This document shows, piece by piece, positions 13,085 through 24,437 of a DNA stretch of 64,000 nucleotides. The stretch lies in NCBI RefSeq assembly GCF_018139145.2, contig NC_059482.1, positions 7,989,294-8,053,293 of the forward strand, read 5' to 3'. The notes beneath the pieces are model-generated. The model was not told the DNA's origin, made no database searches, and saw only the letters and a program-made list of their open reading frames with translations. Both the position numbers and the translations under genes were made by a program. Each line of letters opens with the position of its first letter. Position 1 is the stretch's first letter. Source of the DNA: Gymnogyps californianus. Lineage: Eukaryota; Chordata; Aves; Accipitriformes; Cathartidae.

Positions 13085-13215
13085 CTGTCACTGTAAGTTT
13101 ACAAAGCATTTTACAAAGACATAGCAAGACATATTCCCTTACTCAAAGATCTTATAATCTGATATGAGATAAAAACAAGACAAGATAAGAAGCAACAGTT
13201 CAGGAGAGATCACTG
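13085..13215 (-). mobile_element. MIR/CORE-type amniote SINE remnant, reverse
   Basis: The text ACAAAGCATTTTACAAAGACATAG, then TTACTCAAAGATCTTATAATCTGAT and ACAAGACAAGATAAG, closely follows the reverse-complement body of an amniote MIR-like SINE. Its usual form reads TACAAAGACATAGTAAGAG, then AAAGAGCTTACAATCTAA and GACAAGACAGACAAAG. The tRNA head expected to the right is no longer recognisable. The family assignment is from memory of the consensus. Confidence 0.6.
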
Positions 13216-13764
13216 ATTATAAATAAAGGGTAGAAATAATTGTCTGAAGAAATGTTTCAGCAAGGAATTCAAAGGAAGAGAGAGGGTGCCTGCATATGAG
13301 ATCAGAAGAATAGTTCCACGCACACACAGCTGAAAATCAAGAGAATGTGATTACAGGATTGGAAAGAGCAGAGGGACAAGAGGCAGGAGGGAACATGATA
13401 GTGCCAAGCTACTAGAGGCAAAATTACACACAGCTCTGCAGTCACTTGGAAGTGTAGCCCTACTGGATGTTAGCAAAATATCCACAACAGCACTTCCTGA
13501 GAGCAGGAATGAGGACAGTTTAATTTAGAAGAGTTTCCACGATGAGGTAAGTGATAGATGATTCAAACATAGAGAAGAGGGCATAAGTGATTTTTTTTTT
13601 TTTAATATTTTGCAGAAATAGATGTATGAAAGATGTAATTTCATGAACAACCCTGGCCAGCCCACACATACAGTTTCCAAGAAATAAAAACTCTGACATA
13701 AACATTTTGCCAGTTCCACTTGCTGATCTAGAAAAAAAAAAACAACACTAAAAAGGAAAAAAAC

Positions 13765-14030
13765 CTTTCTGTGCTCCATCAGATCCATCCTTCTGTGCTC
13801 TGTCAGATCCATCTGTCTGTCGGAACAGATGAGAAGAAACCCCTCCAGTGATTAGAAGCTGAAAGTCCACCACCAAGCCGATGATAGTAATCATCATGTT
13901 GTGAGGGACCTTTATTCTCTCCTCCAAGACAGCTAAATAAATCCGAAGGTGAACAGAAACCAATATCTGCTGGTGCCAGACCAGCTTCAGAAATTTGACC
14001 AAATAATTAAGTGGTCTTTTACCACAGAAG
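13765..14030 (-). CDS. candidate coding exon (exon 8), best coding-like segment
   Basis: An 88-codon open segment follows the acceptor ATCCTGTGTAG| at 14031. Eighteen bases or so upstream of that acceptor the minus strand reads TACTAAC (14056-14050), a perfect branch-site consensus. The exon starts at the third codon base, matching the two bases left by 14982-15166. The peptide is helical and rich in Leu/Val/Ile (KRPLNYLVKFLKLVWHQQ, then VHLRIYLAVLEERIKVPH, then GLVVDFQLLITGG). Its third codon positions look more GC-rich than the surroundings, as coding bird exons often are. The donor AAAG|GTTTTT at 13765 is poor. If it is not used, the frame runs on to a TAG at 13750-13748, which could be the true stop. 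The 3' part contains an in-frame 24-bp duplication. Confidence 0.42.
13767..13814. repeat. 24-bp tandem duplication, two copies
   Basis: The unit TTCTGTGCTCCATCAGATCC (first 20 of 24 bases) at 13767-13790 is repeated at 13791-13814 with two to three changes. Read on the minus strand in the frame of the candidate exon it encodes two eight-residue repeats, DGSDRAQK and DGSDGAQK, without breaking the frame. Confidence 0.85.
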
Positions 14031-14981
14031 CTACACAGGATAATACACAGTTAGTATCCTACTGGAGAGCTTATATAAATGGAGCTGCTATTCACCTTGA
14101 TCGACCAATACAAAGAGAAAGGTCAGGACTGGTTTCTCATATGCCTGGAATGTCACAGGCTTTTTTCATGCAGACATTTTCTGTCAGATATTTCTACTGG
14201 TTTTGTGAGAATTTTTAAAAATGAATTTAATATCTGCTATGTTGTGTATGAATGTAACCATGTAAGTACAGAGTAGCATTTGTGGTAGGGTTGTATAGAT
14301 ATGTGCAGAAAAATCTTAATACAAAGTCACATGTGAGCAGAGGTGGTTACTGAGTATGTCTGGCTTATATAACACTGAACAAATTCCGACTATAGTAGAC
14401 ATAGACCGACTGCTCTTCTCGAAATGGCTGAAGAGAAATCCTCTTTTCTGCCAATATGTAGTCATTCTTCAGTGGTTATTTCAATCTACCTCACTCCCCA
14501 CCAAAAATTAAAAGGCAAACAAGAACTCTGCCTGTGACTAGTAAATTTATTCTGTCAAGAGCTACTATTTACCTGAGGCAAGATTCACATTTCTATTTTT
14601 TTGACATTAAGGGTAAACATTAAATATATTTCTTACATACTATCTGGCCATACATAATTTACAGCATTTGAAATTCCATTCTCCTCCTGAAGGAGGATGC
14701 AAAGTCCTCTCTCTCTGTGGATATTTTACAAGGTTGAAGATTTGCATTCTTTAATATACTTACTGAATTGTTGTAGGGTGATGTACAATTTCTGAATTCT
14801 CATCAGCACAGAAAGCAAAGTTTATCTCGAAGTGTCAAAATAACATGTTCCTTTATTTTTGATCAGCAGAGTTCCTTTACTTTTGATCATTGCAAAAACT
14901 GAACATGGCATACACATAGAAAGGATTCTGGGAACTATTAGCAGCTAAGCTTTTTTGGATTAACAGATTTCAAAAAATTAC

Positions 14982-15166
14982 CTCCTTATCTTTTGATCAG
15001 AAATGAAGAGTTGTTGAAAGGTAACAACTGTTACACTCGCTCCTATTTGGCAAAGGAGTTGTCTTGTTTTGTGGCAAAGCAGCATGTTATAAAACAACTC
15101 GTCAAAACTGTTACATTGATTCAGGGGCTGACAGCATTTCTGTTCATTTCTCATCAGTGACCTTGT
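14982..15166 (-). CDS. candidate coding exon (exon 7)
   Basis: The acceptor CCATGTTTTTCCTTCAG| before 15166 is strong and the donor GGAG|GTAATT at 14982 is acceptable. Between them 61 codons plus two bases stay open. The peptide includes TRSLMRNEQKCCQPLNQ, FDELFYNMLLCHKTRQ and VTVVTFQQLFISDQKIR. Start phase 0 and end phase 2 agree with the flanking candidate exons. No family motif is recognised. Both strands carry open frames here, so a conservation test would be needed to be sure. Confidence 0.4.
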
Positions 15167-15460
15167 CTGAAGGAAAAACATGGTATATTCCTGATAATGT
15201 TTACCCAAGAGGTAAGAAACATTTTCAGCAATTGAATGTAAATTGTATAAAATCTCAGCCTACACAGGCATTAAATTCCATACTCTCTGGCATTAACAAA
15301 AAGCAGATCCTGAAAGGAGCACATCTTTATTAGTGCTTACAATGCATGAAGAATAATTTTGATAATTTCTTACCGCATTGACTCTATGACTGTAAAAATC
15401 TGAAATGAGAGTGGGTGTGTATGTGTATGAATGAGAAGTATGGCACAGGAAGGCTCTTAC

Positions 15461-15498
15461 CGAAGGCATAAGTTGGCACAAAGGGTTTGCAAAGACAG
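15461..15498 (-). CDS. candidate small coding exon (exon 6)
   Basis: A 38-base segment lies between the acceptor GCTGATGATTTCCAG| and the donor CTTCG|GTAAGA. It encodes VFANPLCQLMPS after two carried bases. It starts in phase 1 and ends in phase 0, which is what the exons on both sides require. It is so short that the open frame itself carries little weight; its support is the strong donor and the phase match. Confidence 0.3.
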
Positions 15499-17049
15499 CT
15501 GGAAATCATCAGCTAAAAATTACTCCTGTGAGTCACGAGGGAGTAAGAACAGGCTGAGAAACCTGCAGTTGTGGCACAGAAGCCCTGATGTGACTTCTGG
15601 TTACATGGAAAGTTTTAGCTACACTGAGATTAGTGCTCAGCTCTCTCAAGTTTCAAACCAATTCTTTAATTTCTAGAACATCCTTTCTCCCCTCTCAGTT
15701 GCCTTCATGAGGAAGACCCGCATTAAGTGTGAAAAATCACTCTTGTGCAGACAGAACAATCAGACGTATTTACACAGAAGTGTCTGTGTCTCAGTCTTTA
15801 TATGCCATTTAACACAAGTGTACACTTTGAGAGGCTTTTTAGGAGACAGCAAAACCAAATATGCAAGAGAAATCCAAGTTTAGAGGAAGAGATTTATTTA
15901 CTCAGTGCAGACTCTTGTCTTTCCCATATCTAGACTGAAATGGTTACAATTAACTCTCAAAAATTAAGGAGAAGTGACAAAGAATGACTGCTGAGACAGA
16001 GGAATGGAACAGTCTCTTCAAATATTCTTCCTTCAGGGCACGTTTGTATAAATAACCCATTTTTATCCTGACTCTTCAGAGTGAGTAAAAAGAACACAAA
16101 TAGTGTGATATAAATAAGATTCAAAGGATGCGCAGCTATCTCCCGCTTCACTGTTAAAATTGCCCACACTAATTATTGGCTAGTGTTTAGCTAGGCTGTC
16201 ATACCAAAACTCAAAACGAAATGGAATTTTTCTCATGTGGAATTTTGTTGCAAACAGAAAATTCAGTGACAGGCTGGTGAAGGGGTATGAACTGCGCAGA
16301 TGCACTCTAGTGTGACTGGGCTTGGTTTGTGTTCTGAGCAAGGTATGACTGTGACCCAGGGCGAATTTCTGGCTAGAGCTACAAAGGGGACGGAGCACTT
16401 CCAACTGAGTTGTCTCTTGAGCTTTATGCATCTGTTTGCATCCAGAACTCAGACTGATAGACAGGAGAATATGAATCCATTCCAGTTAAAATAACAGCCT
16501 CGCCAAATGAAAACATCTACGCTTTCCTAATTTCTAGTAAGAAAGAAATAGGTTTGTTTCCATCAGAGCATCTATGAAATACCAAATACTGTTTTACAAA
16601 ATCAGGCAATTGGCTATTCATACTTCTAGCCAAAAAAATGTTGATCCTGGCAAAAAACGAAAAATCATTCTATTAATTGCTTACAGCATGGGTTTGTTCT
16701 GTCCCATTATTCAGAAAACGTACAGTAACTCACAGTTATGGAAGACGGACAGTGGAGAACAGTATAATAGAGAGGGGCGTGGCTGTTTTATCAAGTGCTG
16801 TAAAATCTTTAATCATCTCTCCCTATAAAATAGCAGATAAATCTCTGGTTTAAAACTTTAAGCTTCTTCAAGTGTTTTCCAACTCTTCATTCATTCATTC
16901 TGTTTATTTATTTCATGGTCCAGATCTGCCATGAAACACCCCTGACATCTTTTAATGTTACTCACCTGTTCTGAAAACTACTGTAGCCCATAAATCTGCC
17001 TACAATCCAGTTATATACACTCCGTTTAGTGCTCCTAATCAGTGAATTC
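15499..17049. other. AT-rich sequence, possible intron
   Basis: I see no supported gene or repeat here. Scattered 60-80-codon frames on both strands lack good splice sites. Confidence 0.35.
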
Positions 17050-17170
17050 ATCTTGACAATCCCCTAGTTAGTTGGGAAAGTACAGTAGCTAAGAATAGTT
17101 AAGCAACTTGCCCAAGATCATATAAAATCAAACCTTCTTTGCCTAGGCTGGAATTGTTACTAGCATAAAC
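17050..17170 (-). mobile_element. MIR SINE remnant, reverse
   Basis: AGAATAGTTAAGCAACTTGC continuing CCAAGATCATA matches the reverse complement of the conserved MIR centre (usual form GAGGTTAAGTAACTTGCCCA then AGGTCACA). The preceding AGTTGGGAAAGTA and following GGCTGGAATTG also fit in order. About 17090-17125 is the clearest part and the edges are approximate. Confidence 0.6.
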
Positions 17171-20100
17171 CAAAGCAATGTAATTTAAAAAACAGGAGTA
17201 AATAGTTATTTAAGAATCTCTTTCTGCCAGACAGTGTCTGGAATTACTGTTGTATTTCATATTTATGATTTTGCAATAATTATAGAAGCTTAGAAGTATA
17301 TCAACATTAACATTTCCCAAAATATAATCTTTGCGTCAAAATACCTGGCTGGTCACCAGGAGGCAAACTACTCCTTTGCGTCTTCTTTCATACCCACCTT
17401 ACCACGCACAGACAGAAAAACATGGAAAAAGAGGGGATTAGCAAGACTAGATACCAAATGAGCACTATAGACTTTTGACTTAGTCATCTCTGTCTCAGTA
17501 ATAGCACTCTTATTAATGTTTCCTAAGCAGGTAGAGGTCATTGCCTAGAGGTCTACTGCTCCTTATATTTCTTATTAATTCTTAACTGAATATAAATTAA
17601 ACAAATACTATGGTGATGCTATGTAGTCACACTGACCTACACGTTTTTTCTGTTTTACTAGTGTAACTGTTAATGTAGATTAGTTTCTTTTGATTGACAC
17701 AATCTCCATGAAAACTAGTCTAAAACTTTGGCTTAAAAAAATTAAGCAACTTGTCTTGGAATCCAACAGGACAAAAAACCTAAGAATGCCTGGTTTAATG
17801 TAGGTTGCCTTCTACAATGGATATTTTTCTTTCCAAAGAGATTTTCCCAGTTTACTGTCATTGTTGTTGTTTGTTTTTGGTTTTGGGTTTCTTTCCCCTC
17901 TCCTGAATTATCTATATTTATTTTGCATGAATTATTTCCCAAGGAATTTTTTGTCATTTCTTCTATATAAAGTGAACTTCAAGGTCTTCTGATGAAAAAT
18001 CAAATCACAGTAAAAATGTTCCTGTACAATACATCCATAATAAATAAGCATTGATATTGTAAGCTTAAGAGAGAATTCATTAAGAATCAAATAACAAAAG
18101 AGAAACTCAGAAAATAAAATATGAAAAATTAATGGGCTTATTGTACAGGAAAGGAGAGCAAAGAGAATAAAACAAGAGAGCTTACTGTAGGCAAGTATGT
18201 TTAATGTTTATTTAAGTAAAAACAAAATGTAAAGAAAGTTAGATTAGTGAGTAGATGAAAAAGATATCCAATGAAGCTAAGAAATAGGAAAATAATAATG
18301 CCTATTGAATTTTCACAAAATTTCAGATTTGTCTCATTTCCCTTTGTCATTTGTTTTCTCATTGAGAAAAAAAAATAGAATTAGCAGTGATCAGAGGATC
18401 CACGTTAGAGTCCCTTGTAAGAAAAGAAAAAAAAATAGTTTGATGACTTTAAAGAATTCAAATATATTTTACATGAAAAATTAAGAGACTCTGTAGGAGT
18501 AAAGATCAGAAAAATATTATTCTTTCTGTTACTATTTTCAGGATTTTCACAAAGTCACAAATACGCTTTTACTGCCAAAATATATAATTTGCTTAGCATT
18601 ACATCAAGATATTTCAGGTCTGCTAAATAACTGCCTCCTGAAACTCTACCCACTCAGCTTTTTGGGCACAAAAATAAACACTGCTGTTTCATTTTTATGT
18701 GTAGGAATGTATAAATCAAAGCAGTGCTGTTTTCCTGGAAGCTTTCTTGGACAAGAAGAGACTATATTTGAAAATGCACTCCTAACTTCCACACCTATAC
18801 ACTTAATTAAACTGTATAGGACACTATAGGGTTGGTACCATATATCATTGATTGAACAAGGTACAAATACTGAGATAATGTGTCACATAACAGATTTTTT
18901 TTTGAACGCTGATATTTATTACAACCTAAGTTTCTGGATCTGTGTGAGTAAAACTACTTGCAGGTTATTTATTTGTACAATTAACGTATCTGCACATGCA
19001 ATCATGCTAAATAAAGCTAATAAAGGGAGGTTCGATATGCCTGTCTCTTCAAAAATATATCCAAATGGTGAGAGTACAGGCTGTGGTTCAGTAAAGGAAA
19101 GGGCCTCGTTTACCCTCTGCAGGCTAAGCAGTGCCTCTCAGCCCTAGCACTACTTTTGGTTTTACTCTTAGGATATCAAGAAAGCAGAACGGTGATCTTC
19201 AGGCTATAACAGACCTAAAGACAAGGTCCACAAATTACATAGGAGTTTCACAGACACCTGGGAGTTAAAAGACAATCTGCAAATTACATGCCTAAGCCTT
19301 TGATTTTATAGCAGTCTTCACTGACAAAAATGCTTACCCCTTATGAGGGGACCTGGTAGTGGTCCCCTTCTCCTGTTGGTGTAAGCGGGGAGGAAGTGGG
19401 TCTCTATGGCGAATCTGGTTACAGATCTCCACTAAGATTCACAGTTTGTTTAAATGCCCAGGCTATCTCTACCAGACACTTTGCTGGGGAACCCAACAAA
19501 ACTTTTAGGTTATGAGTCTATATAAAAAATAAATACTCTGAGTTTAGAGCATCTAACGTAAAAAATGCTGCTTTAGGAAAAGATTGCAATTAATACTGCT
19601 AACTTTAGGTTGTTACAGTCTGAGAATGATGTTAATGGGTGCTATGAAAAGGGTAAAAACCAAGCAAATTTCAGCATTTCTATTGCATCCAAGTTCTTTT
19701 AGGAGTCCACATCAGCTGGAGTATCAGTCAGGTATTGTATCGTCTAAGAGCAGCAGTCTTTGCCTAGCATGCACACAGAGCACTAGCTAATTTAAATATA
19801 AATCAAATAAATAACCCTGCCAAACACACCCAAAGCACTAACATTTCTTTGATAATCAAGGCTTGAAAAAAATGTGGTTTGACTTTTTTGTAAAAACTAA
19901 CTTTTTTTTTTTTTTAATCTCCTGGATGAGGATATTTATTGCTCATTTGTTTATAGACTAAATTGTTCACATCACTGTAAATAACTTCTGAAATGTTTTT
20001 CTCTCAACTGTGCTAAGCTTTAATATAGCATAGTAATGAGTGGGATGTACAACTTCTGCTTATCTACTCTATTTTGGACAATGCCAGTGGCTCATGTTTA

Positions 20101-21683
20101 TTAAGAAAGTTGGCAGTGAAACTGAATCTCTGGTTTCCTCCTGGTAGATAAACTGTGTCTGAGCTAACATTCATGAGGATCTTGGAAGACTCATTTAAAT
20201 ACAATGCCTAAGGCTACACATTTTTTCCTGAATTCCAGAACAACACATAAAGCTTTTACTTTTCTGATGTTCTTTTGGAACTGATGCTTATATATTACAA
20301 AGTCTGGCCGGGACTTTATAGAAAGTACCAAAAGTCTATGTCTGAACCGAGCGTTCAGGTATTTTTGCGTGTTGTTATCCCCATTGCAAGGAAGACACTT
20401 TTTTTTTTTGAAGACTTAAAGCAAAAGATAAGTTCCATCTTGACAGTATATTTGTATTTGTACTGTAAGATTCTAGGGAAACTGAGCAAGTATTTTTCCT
20501 CCTTTGTCTGGGACCATGGATTTCAGCCATTCACAAATGCATAGTGTCTCCTTCATGCCATACTAACCTATGAAGTTTCTTCACTTAATCCAAACATTTA
20601 TTTTAATTGTCAATCCTGCATGATTGTCCAAATAAGATCTTTTTCAGTCTAACAGAATAATCTGAACCTTTCCTGCAGTTAAAAGGAGTATCATGTTTGT
20701 CAGTTCTTTAGGCAGTAGCCTTTATTTCATATTATCTCTATACTCTATTTCAGATGTGCTGAGAACATCTGAATATGTTTGGATACCTTAGAATAGAAAA
20801 AAGCTGAAAAATAAATTAGTAAGTCAGGTATTTGCCTATTTATGTCATCAGTAGTTAATGGCATCAGGAGTTAATACTGCATGTGTTGCTATGCTTCTCT
20901 AACTGTCGTCTAAGCATCACATAAATCAAAACACAATAGCCCATGGAAAAGTGGCATTTTTCATCACTACAGGAAATTTTGAAAGGGTCAAAGCTTCCTG
21001 GAATGTTCATGAGGTGGAGATGCTTTTCAGTAAACATACCATGTCAGTTTTTCTAAGAATCACTGTTGGTTCTGTCTCATTGGTGCCTATACCATTTTCT
21101 ACATCTCTGGACACACTGAGGTTTTTTTATACAAAAATTTTGTAGGTCTTATATATGCTGAACTACAGCAGATGAACACATCTGCTCTTTTGAAAACCTG
21201 GATCATATTATTTTAGGAAAGAAAAAGAAATTTACTATTATATTGCAAGGACTTCAAAAAAAAACCCAACCAAACAACAACCAAAACCAAACAAAAAATG
21301 CAGAAAGTCCCAACTCTGAAACATACTCCCGTGAATATGACAAGTGACCGTCTGGATGCCATGTGGGGTCTGAGGGCTTGGTGCTGCAGTGGCTATCCTC
21401 CAAGCTCCTGGTCCGCTGAGTGGAATCCAGAATCCTATCTTATGGAAGAGGGCTCCTACCTCCTTCATCAGGTACTCTGTGCAGCCTAAGGGAGGGTTAA
21501 CTCTTGCACACAGGGACTGAAGTAGCCAAAAGGCTGAACAGGGATCCTCTTTTAGTTGATCAACAGGTACCCAACAGCAAGTTAAACCACTAAATATTAA
21601 TCTACTCTGGGTCTTAGTCCTCTCTGAGAACTTCAGATCTTTAGCAAGCATTCCTTGCTGAAAGCAGAGACCTAGTCCCTTTG
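17171..21683. other. AT-rich sequence, possible intron
   Basis: No gene is supported here. A short G/C hairpin at 19347-19367 (GGGGACC, 7-base loop, GGTCCCC) sits next to an overlapping CCCCT/AGGGG pairing at 19337-19350. A T-rich, G-interrupted tract lies near 17868-17890 and a T-run near 19901-19915. A 213-codon minus frame at 21238-21879 overlaps repeat-like sequence and is not taken as a gene. Confidence 0.4.
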
Positions 21684-22640
21684 AGCAGTATTCGTATTTT
21701 TCTTTTAAAACACAGCTGAAGAAAGAGATACAGAGTCTTTCTTTTCTGTACAATAGCCAAGTGGTAAGAATGCTTGCCCTGTAAAAGGCAAGCACAGATT
21801 CAATTCCCTCTTGTCTGAACTTCAAACCTAATCTTTTATCTTCCAGATGAGTGCCCAAAACACAAGGCTTGCAAGACACAAGGCTACTCAGGAGGTGGGG
21901 AACGTTGTTGTTCTTTTAGAGCAGTACTGTTGTGCAGAAAAAATGCTCAAAATTCACAAGGTCAGAAAGGATGGATAACTCGGCAGTTCAGTGTTTAAGG
22001 TGCTCATTACGTTTGGTCCCCGCTCCGAGGCCTGTTTCTCCTTTCTGTTTTTTAATGCAATTTCTGTAGAATGTAAAATTCAGTTACATTTTCTATAGAG
22101 GAGGAAGGTAAGTGCAGACCAACTTCCAAATGAGTACTTTAACTCCTAGGTGAAGGAACTCCCCAGCCCTCCACCCCGGGCTCATACCTATCTAAACAGG
22201 CTAATAATTAAACTAATGTATACTAAGAAAAGAAGCTAGTGGCTTGAACAACAGCAGCCAGGTTTTCAAGGGAAGTGGAAATAGCCATTGGTTAGAAGCA
22301 GTTTCCTGTTTGGTAGTCGTAGGCAAGTTAAAAATCTTCTCCTGGGGAAGGAAGATATATGGAGTAGCATCTAGACTATGGATCTCAACTGAGCTGAGCT
22401 ATCAGCCTTGTCAAGAATGATGTAATTTGGGGGCTTATTCAGGGGTGACTATAAAGCTTCAAGGTCAAACAGTAAGATCGCCCTGAAGTTTAGGTTTCTG
22501 TAGTTCAAGTGAGAGATTTCTGGAGAGCAATTTTAGACCCAACTATTGTTTTGTATTTCATTTCTAATGTTCTTCCTAGGAAAATCACAACTGACATGCA
22601 AGCACCTTAACCATAAGGCTGGTCAAACCCCTAAGTTTGA
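21684..22640. repeat. cluster of tRNA-like (SINE-head) units
   Basis: The best unit is at 21752-21816 (+). It has an A-box TAGCCAAGTGG, a 7-bp anticodon-like stem GCTTGCC/GGCAAGC around CTGTAAAA, and a B-box-like GATTCAATTCC, closest in feel to a tRNA-Thr(TGT). A second unit (+) starts near 21980 (CGGCAGTTCAGTGTTTAAGG then TGCTC). A shared AGCAGTAYT motif about 60-70 bases before each of these two gives a period near 230 bp. A third, weaker A-box (TAGCCATTGGTTAGAAGC) is at 22282 (+). A fourth lies inverted near 22585-22640 (minus reading AGCCTTATGGTTAAGGTGC). None folds as a complete functional tRNA, because the acceptor stems do not pair. Confidence 0.4.
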
Positions 22641-22953
22641 GTGCTAGCAAGATCTGAACTGAATTTCTAATACTGCCCTCATACAGAGCTTGACTAAATA
22701 TTAGTCCAAGCAGTATAACCTTTTTTTTGAAAAGCTATGAAAAAATCCCATGGACAATTTATGACCAGTTGCCTGATTGCCTGCTGGTTTTAGGTGCTGC
22801 AGCTCTTCTGAAGTCTGTGGAATTATGCCAGCTTGTATCCACAGCCAGTGTCACTCAGAATTCAGTTGCATCTTTTTTAAGTGCAAAATGTCATTAGTTG
22901 TACCAGAAGCTGACATGAAGTAGCATTTCCACCTAATTGTCCTATCCTTTTAC

Positions 22954-23056
22954 TGACAGCTTGCTGTTGCCCTTCTGAAACCTTGTCAGTTGGAATTTTA
23001 CTGAAAAAGTGCATTTGGTACCATTTTGAACCAGCATTTTCCTTGAAAAGTATTGT
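22954..23056 (-). CDS. candidate coding exon (exon 5)
   Basis: The acceptor is among the best in the window: CCCTCTTTCACTCTTCAG| preceded by CTACCTCCCCTC. Downstream 34 codons plus one base are open to the donor GTCA|GTAAAA at 22954. A second donor, TTAG|GTGGAA at 22933, leaves the same phase. The peptide includes TILFKENAGSKWYQMHFF and KIPTDKVSEGQQQAV. It begins in phase 0, exactly as the upstream candidate exon ends. No homologue is recognised. Confidence 0.4.
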
Positions 23057-23972
23057 CTGAAGAGTGAAAGAGGGAGGGGAGGTAGACCAGCTATTCTGTC
23101 CTACAAATAACAAAAGTGAAAGCCTTTGCCATAAAATCATCTTGATTCTTTGTCTTCCTCCATTGTATTTTCTTCCCGCAAAATATTAATATGCTTCCTT
23201 CCTAGAATCCCTGAAGTTTTTGAGTATGGCAAAATCTCATACTGCCCGTTCAGCTGCTACCAATTTCTCATATGGAAAGCTGGCAGTGTAAAATATTTCA
23301 CTCTATTTTTGTTCAATGAAAATGTTATTTAAATAACCTTTATTCACAAACCCTGGTAAGTGTATTACTGTTCGTATATCCAGTATTGTATACTAAGATG
23401 ACTATTAAAATAGATCAAGGAATACTTCCAGATAACTTCAAATAATTAGAGAAATAAACTTGTGCTGGCAGCATCAGCCAAGATTATAATCATGATATTA
23501 ACATTTTGTTTTCGAAAAGCTGATGGAGGCTATATAATTACTTCATACAGAATGAATAGGTATCATGTGATGCCTTACCAGCCTGGAAGTGAAAAAAATG
23601 AAGATCATAAATGCAAGCCCATAAAATTATCTGATATGAATAATTAAGGATGAGCTTTTCACATCTTTGGATATAGATTTTATTTTGGACCTACTAAAAT
23701 CCTACCCTCTCAAGGTCTTGTCTCCCCAAACACGTGAGGACTAAGATCTTATACCAGGCCATTTTCACAGGTATCAATTTCATGTTCAAGTACAACCAAA
23801 ACTATTTTTCTGGCACAAATTGCATAGCTATCTGGCTACTATAGTATAGATGCCCTTCCCATGGCAATTTCTGCCAATAAGAGCAAGGGCCTTCCATAGG
23901 AGCAGTCTGAGGAATCAACTGATTTCTTTTCATACGGGTCAGATAATTAAACACTTCAAATTTGCTGCTCAC

Positions 23973-24048
23973 CTGAGCCCTGTATCTGACTGAAGGGTCT
24001 TTCTTTTTTAATTCCTTTCCAAGCTTCTCAGTTGAGCTGAACAGACGG
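23973..24048 (-). CDS. candidate coding exon (exon 4)
   Basis: A 76-base segment lies between a strong acceptor (TTCTTATCTTTTCCCC then ACTTCCGTTTAAG|) and a strong donor, CTCAG|GTGAGC. It encodes RLFSSTEKLGKELKKKDP and then SVRYRAQ, a charged, helix-like stretch unlike the Ser/Cys-rich chance frames nearby. It takes two carried bases at the start and ends in phase 0. Together with the exon at 22954-23056 it is the best-supported splice pair in the model. Confidence 0.42.
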
Positions 24049-24382
24049 CTTAAACGGAAGTGGGGAAAAGATAAGAATTTATTCTTACATGCTCCAGTTT
24101 CCAAAACACTTCTCAGCTATGCCTTACTCACTTCCCATTCAAACTGTGTGTAATGGAGATAAGCCAATTGACATTGCTGAGTTTTGACAATAGGACACTC
24201 ACCCCAGGATTGTGAAGACCTCAGATAGGAGGCTTGTATCCTAAAGCTATAACTTTTACATTATCAACATGAGGACTCTAGCTTATGTTGAGACATAGGT
24301 TTAGTATTCAACATAAAGTAGCTAGCTACAACTGGTCGTAAATACTTTTTGCTTAAAAAGGGACAGATGTCTTATACCTTAC

Positions 24383-24437
24383 TGAGAAATAGCAGTGCTA
24401 TTTGAAAATCTCACATCTAACATTTGCAGGACGCCAC
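24383..24437 (-). CDS. candidate coding exon (exon 3)
   Basis: A 55-base segment lies between the acceptor TTATTTACTTTCAAAG| and the donor TCTCA|GTAAGG. It encodes GVLQMLDVRFSNSTAIS. Start phase 1 and end phase 2 fit both neighbours. The intron to the next candidate exon would be about 330 bases. The acceptor tract is only moderately pyrimidine-rich. Confidence 0.32.

Noticed and set aside
13520..13727. Minus-strand segment after a very strong acceptor (poly-pyrimidine then CTAG|) with an open frame
   Set aside because: The distance to the end of the preceding candidate exon is too short for a vertebrate intron, and no good donor follows. It may be an alternative 3' end but I cannot support it.
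21238..21879. 213-codon open frame on the minus strand, the longest in the window
   Set aside because: It runs through tRNA-like repeat sequence and an A/C-rich tract, has no family resemblance and no splice or start context. Repeat-derived chance frame.
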